Positions 41,746 to 51,346 of a stretch of 64,000 nt of DNA are shown here, piece after piece. Position numbers and translations under genes: made by a program. The stretch's first letter is position 1. Each line of letters opens with the position of its first letter. A model generated the notes under the pieces. It ran no database searches, was not told the DNA's origin, and was given only the letters and a program-made list of their open reading frames with translations. The stretch is from Cyanosarcina radialis HA8281-LM2 (GTDB taxonomy: Bacteria; Cyanobacteriota; Cyanobacteriia; Cyanobacteriales; CCAP-1448), in assembly GCA_019359615.1 (NCBI GenBank), contig JAHHHA010000003.1, positions 62,001 to 126,000 on the forward strand. Direction: 5' to 3'.

Positions 41746-43593
41746 ATGCAGCAAGTTGACTTCACCACGATCGCCGCTGTCTGTAGCGAACTCCGTCCCG
41801 ATTGGATTCCTGCCCGCTTGGAACAGGTATATCAACGCGATCGCTATACCATTGCTTTAGGATTGCGAACTCTGAAGCAGCGGGGCTGGCTGACGATCTG
41901 CTGGCATCCCCAAGCGGCGCGAATGTGTTTGGGCGATCCGCCACCGAGAACTCCAGACACCTTTACTTTCAGCCAACAACTCAAGCATCAACTAGGTGGC
42001 TTAGCGTTAGTCGCCATTGATGCGATCGCTCCTTGGGAGAGAGTATTAGATCTGCAATTTGCCCAACGCCCCCAAGAACCACCCAAATGGCATCTGTATG
42101 TCGAAATTATGGGCAAATATAGCAACGTCATCCTCACAGATGCAGATAATCTAATTGTAACTGCTGCCCATCAAGTTAGTTCCCAGCAATCTCGCGTCCG
42201 TCCGATCCAAACCGGACAACCTTACGAACGCCCTCCCTCACTGACGGAACCGATTCCCAGCCATAGCGAATCTCTAGAACGCTGGCAAGAGCGGGTGAGT
42301 TTGATACCAGGAAAGCTGGTAAATCGACTGCTGAAAAGTTACCGAGGTTTGGGTTCGGTTCTAGCAACTTCTATGGTACGAGCCGCCAATCTCGATCCCG
42401 ATCGATCTACCGACTCTTTGGCAGCATCTGACTGGCAGCGCTTATTTCTCAGGTGGCAAGAGTGGCTGGAGGTGTTGGGAGAGGGGGAGATGGGGAGATG
42501 GGGAGATGGGGAGATGGGGAGAGAGGGCGAAGAGGGCGAAGAATTATTAACTGCGAATTGCGAATTGCGAATTGCGAATTGCGGATTTCGTCCTGGTTTT
42601 ACGGTTGAGGGATACACGGTGATGGGGTGGGGTGTAGTCAAACCCGTGGGAACAGTTCAAGAATTGCTCAACCGCTATTACACCGAGAAACTAGAAAAAC
42701 AAGAGTTTAGCCAATTACACCATCAACTGAGCCAGAAAGCGAACAATCTATTACTCAAATTGCGTCAGAAAGCCACCTCCTTTGAGGAACGCTTGCAGCA
42801 GTCTGATGGGGCAGATCTTTACAAACAACAAGCAGATCTATTGATGGCACACCTCCAGGAGTGGCAACCGGGGATGAAGTCTATAGTTTTATCTGATTTT
42901 GAAACTGGCGAAGCGATCGCTATTCCTTTAGAACCAGAAAAAAATGCCATCCAAAATGCCCAGGCTCTCTATCGCCGCCATCAAAAGCTCAAACGCGCTC
43001 GCAGTGCCGTCGAGCCACTTTTGGCAGAAGTTAAAGCCGAACTTCAATATTTAGAACAGGTAGAAGAAAGTTTAGTCGAATTAGATACCTACCAAGCACC
43101 AGAAGATCTGCTAACAATCTTAGAAATCAGAGACGAGCTAATCGCTCAGGGATATCTAGAAGCTGGGGAACAACGCCGCCGCCCCGATGCTACCGACTCG
43201 CAGCCTTATAGTTACCGAACTCCTAGCGGCTTTGAATTATTAGTCGGCCGCAACAATCGCCAGAACGATCGATTAACTTTTCGAGTAGCTTCCGATTACG
43301 ATTTGTGGTTTCACACCCAAGAGATTGCTGGCAGCCACGTTTTGCTGCGCTTAGAACCAGGTTCTGTACCTGACGAAACCGATCTCCAATTTGCGGCCGA
43401 CTTAGCGGCTTATTACAGTCGAGGACGGCAAAGCGATCGCGTTGCCGTAGTATATACCGCACCGAAGCACGTCTATAAACCCAAAGGCGCTAAACCAGGG
43501 ATGGCCATTTACCAGCACGAGCGTATTCTCTGGGGTTGTCCGCAGCAGGGGGAGAGGGGGCGAGAGGGTGGAGAGAGAAAGGGTAAAGGGTAA
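41746..43593 (+). CDS. NFACT family (RqcH/Rqc2 homologue), with in-frame repeat insert
   Basis: 615 residues. The NFACT-N domain starts MQQVDFTTIAAVCSELRPDWIPARLEQVY; NFACT-C helices (about 300-460) and the NFACT-R domain (GFELLVGRNNRQNDRLTFRVASDYDLWFHTQEIAGSHVLLR) follow. In other bacteria RqcH adds Ala tails to stalled nascent chains on the 50S subunit. The DR motif needed for that is E98-R99 here. Residues about 245-280 are translated from GGGGAGAT and GCGAATT arrays inserted in frame, and the last residues (GERGREGGERKGKG) also come from a purine-rich repeat. ATG 41746 is preferred to TTG 41722. Confidence 0.87.
   Translation: MQQVDFTTIAAVCSELRPDWIPARLEQVYQRDRYTIALGLRTLKQRGWLTICWHPQAARMCLGDPPPRTPDTFTFSQQLKHQLGGLALVAIDAIAPWERVLDLQFAQRPQEPPKWHLYVEIMGKYSNVILTDADNLIVTAAHQVSSQQSRVRPIQTGQPYERPPSLTEPIPSHSESLERWQERVSLIPGKLVNRLLKSYRGLGSVLATSMVRAANLDPDRSTDSLAASDWQRLFLRWQEWLEVLGEGEMGRWGDGEMGREGEEGEELLTANCELRIANCGFRPGFTVEGYTVMGWGVVKPVGTVQELLNRYYTEKLEKQEFSQLHHQLSQKANNLLLKLRQKATSFEERLQQSDGADLYKQQADLLMAHLQEWQPGMKSIVLSDFETGEAIAIPLEPEKNAIQNAQALYRRHQKLKRARSAVEPLLAEVKAELQYLEQVEESLVELDTYQAPEDLLTILEIRDELIAQGYLEAGEQRRRPDATDSQPYSYRTPSGFELLVGRNNRQNDRLTFRVASDYDLWFHTQEIAGSHVLLRLEPGSVPDETDLQFAADLAAYYSRGRQSDRVAVVYTAPKHVYKPKGAKPGMAIYQHERILWGCPQQGERGREGGERKGKG
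42481..42584. repeat. two STRR arrays inside the NFACT gene
   Basis: An octamer GGGGAGAT array (42485-42523, about five copies) is followed by AGGGCGAAG doublets and four perfect heptamers GCGAATT (42553-42580). The whole block keeps the reading frame and contains no stop. Confidence 0.88.
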
Positions 43594-43609
43594 AGATTGT
43601 AGATTGTAG

Positions 43610-43653
43610 GTTGGGTTGAACGCAGTGAAACCCAACACCCCAGGAACGTTGGG
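43610..43653. repeat. double GTTGGG hairpin between NFACT and hemA
   Basis: GTTGGGTT/AACCCAAC (43610-43636) overlaps a second hairpin CCCAAC/GTTGGG (43631-43653), so two alternative stems are possible. It lies between two convergent genes and probably terminates both. Confidence 0.7.
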
Positions 43654-43719
43654 TTTCTACGTTAATTATCGCCAATCGACCGAATTCGATATCAGTTGAA
43701 ATCGGGCTTTGAACTGCAA

Positions 43720-45012
43720 TTAAGTATTTTGATTAGCGCCTATAGAATCGAGGTTGAAAAGCATTTGCAAGGCTTGCATGGCTTTCTGTCTGGCTTCAAT
43801 GTCTTGCTGCGCCCGCAGTTGCACCATCGGATCGTGGAGGATTTTATTGACGATGCCGCGCGTTAAAGCTTCGATGACTTCTTGATGTCTTTCGGCAAAT
43901 TCAGAACCCAAGCGCGATAGAGCTTTTTCTAACTCTTGGGCGCGGATGGTTTCCATTTTGTCTCGCAAGCAACTGATGGTAGGAACGGTTTCGAGCGATC
44001 GCCACCAGACATCGAACCCTTCTACCTCTTCTTCTAATAGGGCTTCTGCCTCTTGAGCCATTTTGCGCCGACTTTCTTGGTTTTGAGCGACTACGGCTTT
44101 TAAGTCATCGACATTAAATGCCCGCACGTTCTCTAACTCATTGACATCAGCATCCACATTGCGCGGTACGGAGATATCCACCAACATTAAACTCTGATGC
44201 GAGGCTAAAACGGCTTCGAGTTTGCTGCGGTTCAATAGAGGTTCGGTGGCAGCGGTGCTAGTAAAGACTAGATCGGCAGATGCGATCGTCTCCATCATGT
44301 GAGCCAGGGGATAGAGTTGCAATGGGGCATCGCTAAACTGACTGGCTAATTCTTCTGCCCGTTGCAAAGAACGATTGATAATAGAGATTTTGGTGGCTCC
44401 CTTGGCGATCAGATGTTGCACCAGCAAGCGAGACATCTTTCCTGCCCCCAGGATGGCACAGCGACAAGCGGCTAAATTTTGCACCTTGATTTGGGCTAAC
44501 TCTACTGCTGCCGAACTGATAGAAACAGCCCCAGTCCCGATACTAGTTTCGGTCCGAACTCGCTTGCCCGTTGTCAGGGCTTGCTTGAATAAACGATTGA
44601 GGATCGATCCGATCCCTTGATATTGCTGACCTAGTTTGTGAGTCTGCTTGACTTGGGCCAAGATTTGACCTTCTCCCAACACTAAGCTATCTAAACCCGC
44701 TGCTACTCGCATCAGATGGGTAACAGCGTCTTGATGGAGCAAAACGAACAAGTGCTGCCGCAAATGGTGTAGGGGTAATTTGCTGTGTTCTGCTAGAAAC
44801 TGAGTTACTTCTCTAATTCCTGGCTCGGTTTCGGTAGTGACGATGTAAATTTCTAAGCGGTTGCAGGTACTGAGGATAGCTACTTCTTCGATATGAGGGT
44901 AGCCGCGCAAACTAGCGATCGCGCTTTCTGCTTGTGGCTCTGGAATGCTCAGTTTTTCGCGCACTTCTACTGGGGCTGTCTTGTGGCTCAAACCGATGAC
45001 GGCAATGTTCAT
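43720..45012 (-). CDS. hemA: glutamyl-tRNA reductase
   Basis: 430 residues. [20 protein letters not shown] at the N-terminus, catalytic Cys in [29 protein letters not shown] in the catalytic domain, and the NADPH-binding [15 protein letters not shown]. It reduces glutamyl-tRNA(Glu) to glutamate-1-semialdehyde, the first step of the C5 route to haem, chlorophyll and bilins. The C-terminal dimerisation helix ends in [11 protein letters not shown]. It lies downstream of glpX in the same direction (237-base gap), a common cyanobacterial order. Confidence 0.96.
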   Translation of the reverse strand: MNIAVIGLSHKTAPVEVREKLSIPEPQAESAIASLRGYPHIEEVAILSTCNRLEIYIVTTETEPGIREVTQFLAEHSKLPLHHLRQHLFVLLHQDAVTHLMRVAAGLDSLVLGEGQILAQVKQTHKLGQQYQGIGSILNRLFKQALTTGKRVRTETSIGTGAVSISSAAVELAQIKVQNLAACRCAILGAGKMSRLLVQHLIAKGATKISIINRSLQRAEELASQFSDAPLQLYPLAHMMETIASADLVFTSTAATEPLLNRSKLEAVLASHQSLMLVDISVPRNVDADVNELENVRAFNVDDLKAVVAQNQESRRKMAQEAEALLEEEVEGFDVWWRSLETVPTISCLRDKMETIRAQELEKALSRLGSEFAERHQEVIEALTRGIVNKILHDPMVQLRAQQDIEARQKAMQALQMLFNLDSIGANQNT

Positions 45013-45112
45013 ACAATTGCTATACGTGGTTGTTTTTTATCTGATTTTTTAAGAGATATAGCTATCCTAGATCGATCGTAGACCCGTGCGATCGCTATTT
45101 TGACTGTTGCGG

Positions 45113-45133
45113 GTGCAGGCATACTGCCTGCAC
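45113..45133. terminator. hairpin between glpX and hemA
   Basis: GTGCAGGCA and TGCCTGCAC (9-base perfect arms, 3-base loop). A second weaker inverted pair, GGATGAAG (near 45183) and CTTCATCC (near 45228), lies just after the glpX stop. Either may end the glpX message before the hemA promoter. Confidence 0.45.
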
Positions 45134-45249
45134 CACTTCCATCGTTAGCCGATCGAATTCGATTGCCATAACGATTAAAAAAAGGATGAAGAGCGAACAT
45201 CTAGCTAAAAAATTCATTCTTCATCCTTCGTTTTTCATCCTGCAATCGA

Positions 45250-46290
45250 TTACCTCAATTGCACGTATTTTGCCTCTTCAAACATATGAATGGTATCGAC
45301 AAATCGTGCGGTTTTAGATTGACTGGAAATGACTAAACTTTGAGTTCTGGCACCTCCGTGGAAGAAGCGCACGCCTTCCATTAAAGTTCCAGGAGTAATA
45401 CCGCAAGCAGCAAATAGCACTGTTTGGCCGCAAGCTAATTCCTCAGCATTGTAGACTTTATCGGGATCGCTAACGCCCATTTCCTTCAAGCGAGCAGCGT
45501 TGCCTTCCTTAGTCCATTTCTCGCTTTCGGGAGTGTTTACCGCTGCCGGATCGTAGATTAACTGTCCTTGGAAATGTCCGCCCAAGCATCGCATGGCAGC
45601 AGCAGAAATTACGCCTTCTGGGGCTGCACCTATACCCATAAGGGCGTGAATGTTAGTACCACCAAAGCCGCAACAAATAGCAGCCGAAACGTCGCCATCG
45701 CTGATCAGTCGCACCCTGGCTCCAGCTTGGCGGATTTCTTGAATTAGCTCTTTATGGCGGGGACGATCCATCACTACCACCACTAATTCTTCTACGGCAC
45801 GTTCCAAACAGTCTGAGAGAATTTTCAGATTTTCCGTGGCAGACTTGTTAATATCGACATGATTGCGAGCCGCTGGTGGTGCTGCTAACTTTTTCATATA
45901 AAAGTCTGGGGCGGCAAATAAGCCACCTTTTTCGGAAATAGCCAGCACTGCCATCGAACCATTTTGCCCGTAAGCTACTAAGTTAGTACCTTCGCAAGGA
46001 TCGACAGCAATATCGATTTCTACCAGTTCGTCTGGGTTGCAAAAAGTTTTGGCATCTTCGCGGGTACAGATCCCAACTTCTTCACCGATGTAAAGCATCG
46101 GCGCGTCGTCACGTTCTCCTTCCCCGATTACGATCCGGCCCCGCATATAGATTTTATTCATCCGCTCCCGCATGGCTTCCACTGCCACTTGGTCGGCGGT
46201 GTTTTTTTCTCCTTTCCCCATCCAACGGGCAGACGCGATCGCGGCTTGTTCTACGACTTCAATAATTTCTAGACCTAAAGTGTTTTCCAC
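45250..46290 (-). CDS. glpX: fructose-1,6-/sedoheptulose-1,7-bisphosphatase, class II
   Basis: 346 residues of the GlpX family: [62 protein letters not shown] (metal-binding Glu/Asp) and [19 protein letters not shown] (DPxEGT). In cyanobacteria this single enzyme serves both bisphosphatase steps of the Calvin cycle; it is redox- and AMP-regulated. The length is normal for the group. Confidence 0.96.
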   Translation of the reverse strand: MENTLGLEIIEVVEQAAIASARWMGKGEKNTADQVAVEAMRERMNKIYMRGRIVIGEGERDDAPMLYIGEEVGICTREDAKTFCNPDELVEIDIAVDPCEGTNLVAYGQNGSMAVLAISEKGGLFAAPDFYMKKLAAPPAARNHVDINKSATENLKILSDCLERAVEELVVVVMDRPRHKELIQEIRQAGARVRLISDGDVSAAICCGFGGTNIHALMGIGAAPEGVISAAAMRCLGGHFQGQLIYDPAAVNTPESEKWTKEGNAARLKEMGVSDPDKVYNAEELACGQTVLFAACGITPGTLMEGVRFFHGGARTQSLVISSQSKTARFVDTIHMFEEAKYVQLR

Positions 46291-46438
46291 GAATTTTGTC
46301 CTCCCGACTGCTTTTTTTACAGCAGAGTTATCTGGCTATTCTCAGTTTTTAAGTCTATCAAAGTGTGTATACCCGTGCATCAGAGCCTCTGCTCCTGAAA
46401 TTATTAAGTTTTACTACGGTCGGCGGGCGCGATCTTGG

Positions 46439-47086
46439 TTAGAGGGGACCAGCTTGGAGAACGGACTGAATTTGACGGCTGGCGATTAGCGATATCGCTT
46501 TACGGGTCATCTCGATCGGCATAAATGGCGACTCTGGCCAGTATTTAATGACTTGCTCTGGCAATACTGGAATGTGGACGAAACCAACCTTGAGATCGAG
46601 ATGATGAATTTCCCGCCAGTGAAGAAAGTGATAAAAAAGCTGGTTGCACAAATGAGTTCCACAATCGTTTGAAACTTTCGCTGGGATATTGTGGCTCTCC
46701 AGCAACTTCACTAAACTATCTGGCTCTAGTAAAGAATTCCAGTAGGCTGCGGGAGCATTGGAGATAATTGGTTCTCCCTTGGGTGCGTTGCCTGCTTTAT
46801 CTAAAGTTACAAAGTATCTTAAATTCTTGGCCAGGCGTTCGAGAGCTATGCTGTTATATCCTCGCGCTTGACCGATCCCAATGCAAATATCCGGCGCGAC
46901 TGCTTTGAGAGTTTCATCTACTACCTGTCCGAGAATATTGGTATTACCGGGCATAATTTTGAAGTCAATGCGATCGATGTATTGACTGAGTTCTTGAGGG
47001 GGGTTATCGCGCAACGAAACTACAACCAACTCTGACGCATTTAAGCCATCGTCGTTTGGCTCGAAGCCTGTAATTAATACCCTCAT
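46439..47086 (-). CDS. pyroglutamyl-peptidase I family (C15) protein
   Basis: 215 residues. The catalytic triad of family C15 is present: Glu in SIALERLAKNLRYF, Cys in CGTHLCNQLFYHFLHW and His in VGFVHIPVLPEQV. The start is the usual RVLITGFEPN, although Gly/Phe after FEP is replaced by NDDGLNASE. It should remove N-terminal pyroglutamate from peptides in the cytoplasm. Confidence 0.87.
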   Translation of the reverse strand: MRVLITGFEPNDDGLNASELVVVSLRDNPPQELSQYIDRIDFKIMPGNTNILGQVVDETLKAVAPDICIGIGQARGYNSIALERLAKNLRYFVTLDKAGNAPKGEPIISNAPAAYWNSLLEPDSLVKLLESHNIPAKVSNDCGTHLCNQLFYHFLHWREIHHLDLKVGFVHIPVLPEQVIKYWPESPFMPIEMTRKAISLIASRQIQSVLQAGPL

Positions 47087-47191
47087 CTCAAAACACCATC
47101 TCCACGATGATATTAAGCTAACTCAATCTTGGGCGATCGCTCGTAGCACGACTGGCCAAAATCACCAGGTGCGATCGCCATCACTGGTTTT

Positions 47192-47770
47192 TCAAGCATC
47201 AATATCGATGTTTTCATAGAGAGCGGTAATTCCGATTTGAGCATCAAAAGTTCTCAAGTCCAATGTGACATTAGCATCACTATATTCTGAGAAGAGCCAT
47301 TGATTAGCAGCCGTTTTGACGTAGTGTTCTACGCGAACGCTGTACTGGTCGATGAGGAGATATTCGCCGAAGCTTTCAATGGTACGGTAGGCAGAAAATT
47401 TTTCGCCTCGGTCGTAATCTTGGGTTGACTTGGATAGAACTTCAGCAATAAAGCAGGGGTTGATTATGGTGTCGGTACGTCCTGTTTGAAGCTGTAGCGG
47501 TTTTTTGACCGCCATTACATCTGGATAAGTGTAAAGGTGGCGATCGGGAATCCAAAGCCGTTGGTCGCTGCCAAAAATTCGGTAGGATTTTCCCCGTAAA
47601 GCAGATTTGAGAAGAGATGCAAGGTTAATTGCTAATTCATTGTGGTCAGGCGTACCCCCAGTCATAGGAATAATAGCTCCATTGCGGTATTCGCTGCGGG
47701 TATCAGATGCAAGTTCGAGTTCGAGATACTCATCAGGGGTGTAGGTTCGTTGTTCGATTGCTTGTGTCAT
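47192..47770 (-). CDS. Uma2 family endonuclease-like protein (DUF820)
   Basis: 192 residues: YTPDEYLELELASDTRSEYRNGAIIPMTGGTPDHNELAINLASLL at the N-terminus, then YTYPDVMAVKKPLQLQTGRTDTIINPCFIAEVLSKSTQDYDRGEKFSAYRTIESFGEYLLID with the D...E-x-L nuclease-fold residues. It belongs to a different Uma2 subgroup from the one at 37071. Likely mobile or expanded; target unknown. Confidence 0.87.
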   Translation of the reverse strand: MTQAIEQRTYTPDEYLELELASDTRSEYRNGAIIPMTGGTPDHNELAINLASLLKSALRGKSYRIFGSDQRLWIPDRHLYTYPDVMAVKKPLQLQTGRTDTIINPCFIAEVLSKSTQDYDRGEKFSAYRTIESFGEYLLIDQYSVRVEHYVKTAANQWLFSEYSDANVTLDLRTFDAQIGITALYENIDIDA

Positions 47771-47907
47771 GGTGGGTTTTCGGCTCCTAATGTTTCGAGT
47801 TTGCCTACCAACAAACTCCGTTTTTTAAAAATGAATACGTGCGATCGCTAGCAAATTTGAGTAGTCGATCGCCACTGTCTCTTTTATTGTTCGATAAGCC
47901 CTAACAC

Positions 47908-49257
47908 CTATTTCGATCCTATCTTCAAGCCCACAGAAATTAAGGACAGGAAAGTTAAAAACCCGATCGCATCTAAAGTTGTAGTCAATAAAGGACCGCT
48001 AATCAAAGCGGGATCGAGGTGGAAGCGTTTTAAAGTCATGGGAAGTAGAGTTCCCAAGGTAGCTGCTACCAAGACGTTAACTGCCATGACGATCGCCGCG
48101 ATTAAGGCTACCCAGCGTTCGTCGGGTGGCGACCAAATTAACGATAGTATGCCTAAAGCTATTCCTAACGCCAAAGATGTACCTAAACCAGCCAAAATTT
48201 CTTTGCGGAGAATTTTAAAGGTATCTAGGGGAGTAACTTCACCGATCCCCAGTCCTCTGACGGTAACAGATAGAGCTTGAATCGCCACGTTGCCGCTAGT
48301 GTTGGATAAAATCGGCATGATCACAGCTAGAACTGGAACTGCGGCTATTGCAGGTTGAAAAGGGGCAATGGCACTGGCAGCACCGATATACAGCCCAATA
48401 TTCCCCAACAGCCAGGGCAACCGCTTGGTAATAGTGACATGGGGAGGAGACAAAGCAGCTTCGTCGCCACCGCTGACACCCGCTAGTTTTTGGATGTCTT
48501 CAGTGGCTTCTTCTTCGATAATGTCGATTACGTCGTCGATCGTCACGATTCCCACCAGCCGATCTTCTCGATCGACTACTGGTAGGGCGATCAAGTCGTA
48601 GCGCTTCATCAATTGCGCCACTTCTTCTTGGGGCATTTCGGTCCTAGCTTTGAGAACGCGATCGCTGGCAATATCGCGAATCAAAGCGTCGGGAATCGAA
48701 AACAAAAGTTGCCGCAAGGAAACGACGCGGACTAATTTGCGGTTGTCGTCGGTAACGTAGGCATAGTAAATCGTTTCCTTGTCGCGATCGCTCGCTCGAA
48801 TCTTGCTCAAGGCTTGTTCGACAGTCAACCCTTCCCGCAACCGCACGTATTCGGTCGTCATTACCCGCCCAGCCGTATCTTCCTCATAGCCGAGAATCGT
48901 GGCGGTGGCTTGGCGTTCGACAGAACTGAGTTTTGATAGCAGTCGCTTGACTACTCCAGCAGGTAATTCATCAAATAGTTCGGCGCGATCGTCGGGACGC
49001 ATGGCTTCGACGATTTGACATACTTGGGTATCGTGCAGAGAATCGATCAATTCTTCTTGCACTTCCGGAGGGAGATACTCAAATACAGCAATTGCCTGCT
49101 CTTTTTTCAGCACCCGAAAGGCGATCGCCCGCCGTTCCACAGGCAATTCCACAATATAATCGCCCGCGTCGATCGCTGGTAGTTGATTTAGCTCCGATTT
49201 GAGCCTATTCAAGTCCGTAACGTCCGACAGGGGTGTCCGACTTTCCTGCACGAGCAT
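47908..49257 (-). CDS. mgtE: magnesium transporter MgtE
   Basis: 449 residues from ATG 49257, which has an AAAGGAGG ribosome site 5 bases upstream; the GTG at 49299 would overlap it. The N-domain has RAEMLDELP-like PDDRAELFDELPAGVVKRLLSKL, two CBS domains follow (about 130-250), then the connecting helix and five membrane helices (about 275-449; NVAIQALSVTVRGLG, LATTLDAIGFLTF-type region). It imports Mg2+, gated by cytosolic Mg2+ bound at the N and CBS domains. Confidence 0.94.
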   Translation of the reverse strand: MLVQESRTPLSDVTDLNRLKSELNQLPAIDAGDYIVELPVERRAIAFRVLKKEQAIAVFEYLPPEVQEELIDSLHDTQVCQIVEAMRPDDRAELFDELPAGVVKRLLSKLSSVERQATATILGYEEDTAGRVMTTEYVRLREGLTVEQALSKIRASDRDKETIYYAYVTDDNRKLVRVVSLRQLLFSIPDALIRDIASDRVLKARTEMPQEEVAQLMKRYDLIALPVVDREDRLVGIVTIDDVIDIIEEEATEDIQKLAGVSGGDEAALSPPHVTITKRLPWLLGNIGLYIGAASAIAPFQPAIAAVPVLAVIMPILSNTSGNVAIQALSVTVRGLGIGEVTPLDTFKILRKEILAGLGTSLALGIALGILSLIWSPPDERWVALIAAIVMAVNVLVAATLGTLLPMTLKRFHLDPALISGPLLTTTLDAIGFLTFLSLISVGLKIGSK

Positions 49258-49812
49258 CAAACCTCCTTTGTCTCCCCCGCGCTGGGAGACGAGCCTCACC
49301 AGGCTAGAGGAGTTTCGTACTGTGGCTAGATGGACTGCTGTCCATTGGATCTTCTATCAATATTCGACATCGATACCACAAGTTAGGTATCGCTAAGTCT
49401 TATCTTACCCGATCTCCAGACTCTATAGGGTCGTCTCGGTCTAGCACGCCGTCTGTATTGTCAAACTAGGACCTCTCTTGTAGTATGCGTAGTATACTAT
49501 TTTTAAGTTCTGCTCGCAGGGGCGAACGTGCTAGTTTGAAACTAGCTATTTGCGGGACTTTGGTACGACTTCCGAACTCTACCTTTGAAGTGGCACTAGC
49601 TAGTCGTGCCGCCATTCCCCAAATAGCCCTGGGGGGATGGGGGGATGGGGAGATGGGGGGATGGGGAGATGGGGAGATGGGGAGATGGGGAGATGGGGAG
49701 ATGGGGGGATGGGGAGATGGGGAGATGGGGAGATGGGGAGATGGGGGGATGGGGAGATGGGGAGATGGGGGGATGGGGAAGCAGGGGAAAAATTAACTAC
49801 TGACAACTAGCA
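49258..49812. other. intergenic region upstream of mgtE and the vWA gene
   Basis: About 550 bases between divergent genes. 49300-49620 has single-copy sequence that must hold the mgtE promoter; no small ORF or tRNA-like fold is evident. An MgtE Mg-sensing leader cannot be excluded, since mgtE in other bacteria may have an M-box, but I do not see its conserved parts. The rest is the octamer array at 49631-49789. Confidence 0.45.
49631..49789. repeat. 159-base GGGGAGAT/GGGGGGAT octamer array
   Basis: About 19-20 tandem octamers, GGGGAGAT with interspersed GGGGGGAT variants, ending in a GCAGGGG unit, 23 bases before the vWA gene ATG. The longest STRR in the window. In the mgtE sense strand the unit is CTCCCCAT. 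Confidence 0.92.
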
Positions 49813-51267
49813 ATGAACCACGAACGCCGCGAACAGGTGGCGCGGGAAGATTTGGTAATGTTTATTAATGCTTGTCTGGCGAGTACGGGACAGCGAGAGT
49901 TCTACGATGATGCTTACGGCCAGAAAGTGTCGATCGATTTTCTCCACGACTATATTCTGGGTAACTATCGGTTGCTTTACGCTCGGACTTTGGCAGCCGG
50001 AATCAATCATTTTAACCAGGGACAGATTATTTTGAAGTTGCTGGCAACGGGGCGCGATACTCTGCCGAAATATAAAGCAGAAGAGGGAGCGTTAATTGCG
50101 GCCGCCTTGCAAGCTTTACCCCCAAATCGAGCATGGAAAGTATTAGAGCAAATCCGGCAGAGGAAGATTAATAACCGTCGCGCTAGAGCGATTGCCCGCG
50201 AATATCTCGCTACTCGCCCCGATCGCATTGCCTTTGATGCGGTCAAATACCGTTCTAAGATGAGAGCGATCGCCATTCACGCTCATTTGAAGTTAGAAGG
50301 CGAACTAGGGCCGTTTCTCTTCCGTCACTGGCAGCAGCGGGTCTATCAGACGGAGTTATTCGAGAAATTTCGCCAAGGCTACTACAGCGCCCAAGCAGTC
50401 TACAATTTGCCCTTTACTGTAGCTGAGGGTTTAGCTAACAAACATCAAATTCCTCGGCAAGTTTTCTTGAACCAAATCGAGCAACAGATGACGACGGGTG
50501 AAAAGCTGCGCCTGCAAGGTAGTGCCGCCCGTACTGGCGAGGTAGAACTGAAAGTAGATTTTCACCGCCTACCTCTTACCCGTTTGGCTTTGTACGTTCT
50601 TTCCCTCAGTTTAGAGCAAAGACAACGAGAGGGCGAACGCCTGCATCTAGCGCTTGAAGGATCTGCACGTCTGGCATTGCAGAAAGCACCGTTGCAGGTA
50701 GGACGGGTAGCGGCGGTTTTAGATTGCAGTTACTCTAGTTCTGGTTCTACCGAAAAGCGTCGTCGCCCTCTAGGAGTTGCCTTAGCAGTCCACTACCTTT
50801 TACAGGCGGCGGCTGAGGATTATCGTGCTTTTTGGACGATTCCGGTGCAGGATGCTTTGCAAGTAGTTCCTCGCGGCCAAACCGACTTAGCAACGCCTTT
50901 GCTGGAGGCGTTAACTTGGGAACCAGAATTGGTAGTAATTATTTCTGATGGTTGGGAAAACGATCCGCCCCATGGTGCAGCCGAAGTCTTGCGGGTTTAC
51001 TGCTCTAAATTAGATCCTGAAGGCAAAAGGGCAATCGTTCATTGCAATCCAGTATTTAACGCTGACGATTTCTCCCTCCGTCCGTTGAGTCCAGCAATTC
51101 CCACTGTAGGGTTGCGCGATGCCGAAGATTTGCCGACGATGCTAGGTTTTGCCCGATTTGCTAGCGGTGCTGCTCCTCTAGAAGAACTAGAGCAATATCT
51201 AGAAACTCGCGTCCAGCAAATGCTGGCTAAATCTCACACTTATCGAGCTAGACGCGATAGCAGCTAA
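49813..51267 (+). CDS. HEAT-like + vWA protein, Ro60/TROVE-like architecture
   Basis: 484 residues. Residues about 10-290 are all-helical repeats (e.g. LHDYILGNYRLLYARTLAAGINHFNQGQIILKLLATG, ALPPNRAWKVLEQIRQRKINNRRARAIAREYL). Residues 297-470 are a vWA domain with a complete MIDAS: D304-x-S306-x-S308 (DCSYSSS), T358 in QTDLATP and D379 (ISDGWEN). A helical ring closed by a vWA domain is the plan of Ro60/Rsr proteins, which bind misfolded and Y RNAs. I cannot show homology to the TROVE family from sequence alone; it may be a separate conflict-system vWA protein. No Y-RNA-like gene is seen next to it. Confidence 0.65.
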   Translation: MNHERREQVAREDLVMFINACLASTGQREFYDDAYGQKVSIDFLHDYILGNYRLLYARTLAAGINHFNQGQIILKLLATGRDTLPKYKAEEGALIAAALQALPPNRAWKVLEQIRQRKINNRRARAIAREYLATRPDRIAFDAVKYRSKMRAIAIHAHLKLEGELGPFLFRHWQQRVYQTELFEKFRQGYYSAQAVYNLPFTVAEGLANKHQIPRQVFLNQIEQQMTTGEKLRLQGSAARTGEVELKVDFHRLPLTRLALYVLSLSLEQRQREGERLHLALEGSARLALQKAPLQVGRVAAVLDCSYSSSGSTEKRRRPLGVALAVHYLLQAAAEDYRAFWTIPVQDALQVVPRGQTDLATPLLEALTWEPELVVIISDGWENDPPHGAAEVLRVYCSKLDPEGKRAIVHCNPVFNADDFSLRPLSPAIPTVGLRDAEDLPTMLGFARFASGAAPLEELEQYLETRVQQMLAKSHTYRARRDSS

Positions 51268-51290
51268 CATGGGGCATTACGATCGGGTTC

Positions 51291-51317
51291 GTTGGGTTTC
51301 GCTTGGCTCAACCCAAC
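51291..51317. repeat. variant of the 27-base GTTGGGTT palindrome
   Basis: GTTGGGTT...AACCCAAC with a changed centre (TCGCTTGGCTC), between the convergent vWA and FMN reductase genes; probably a bidirectional terminator. Confidence 0.65.
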
Positions 51318-51346
51318 CTCCGGAGATCTCATTGGTGCGATCGAGC

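Noticed and set aside
49258-49630. M-box riboswitch or Y RNA upstream of mgtE / the vWA gene
   Set aside because: Position would fit, but I cannot find the conserved elements by eye; a covariance-model search would decide.
49485-49796. 103-codon frame with GDGEMGRW repeats, and its antisense SPHLPISP frame
   Set aside because: Pure translation of the octamer array.
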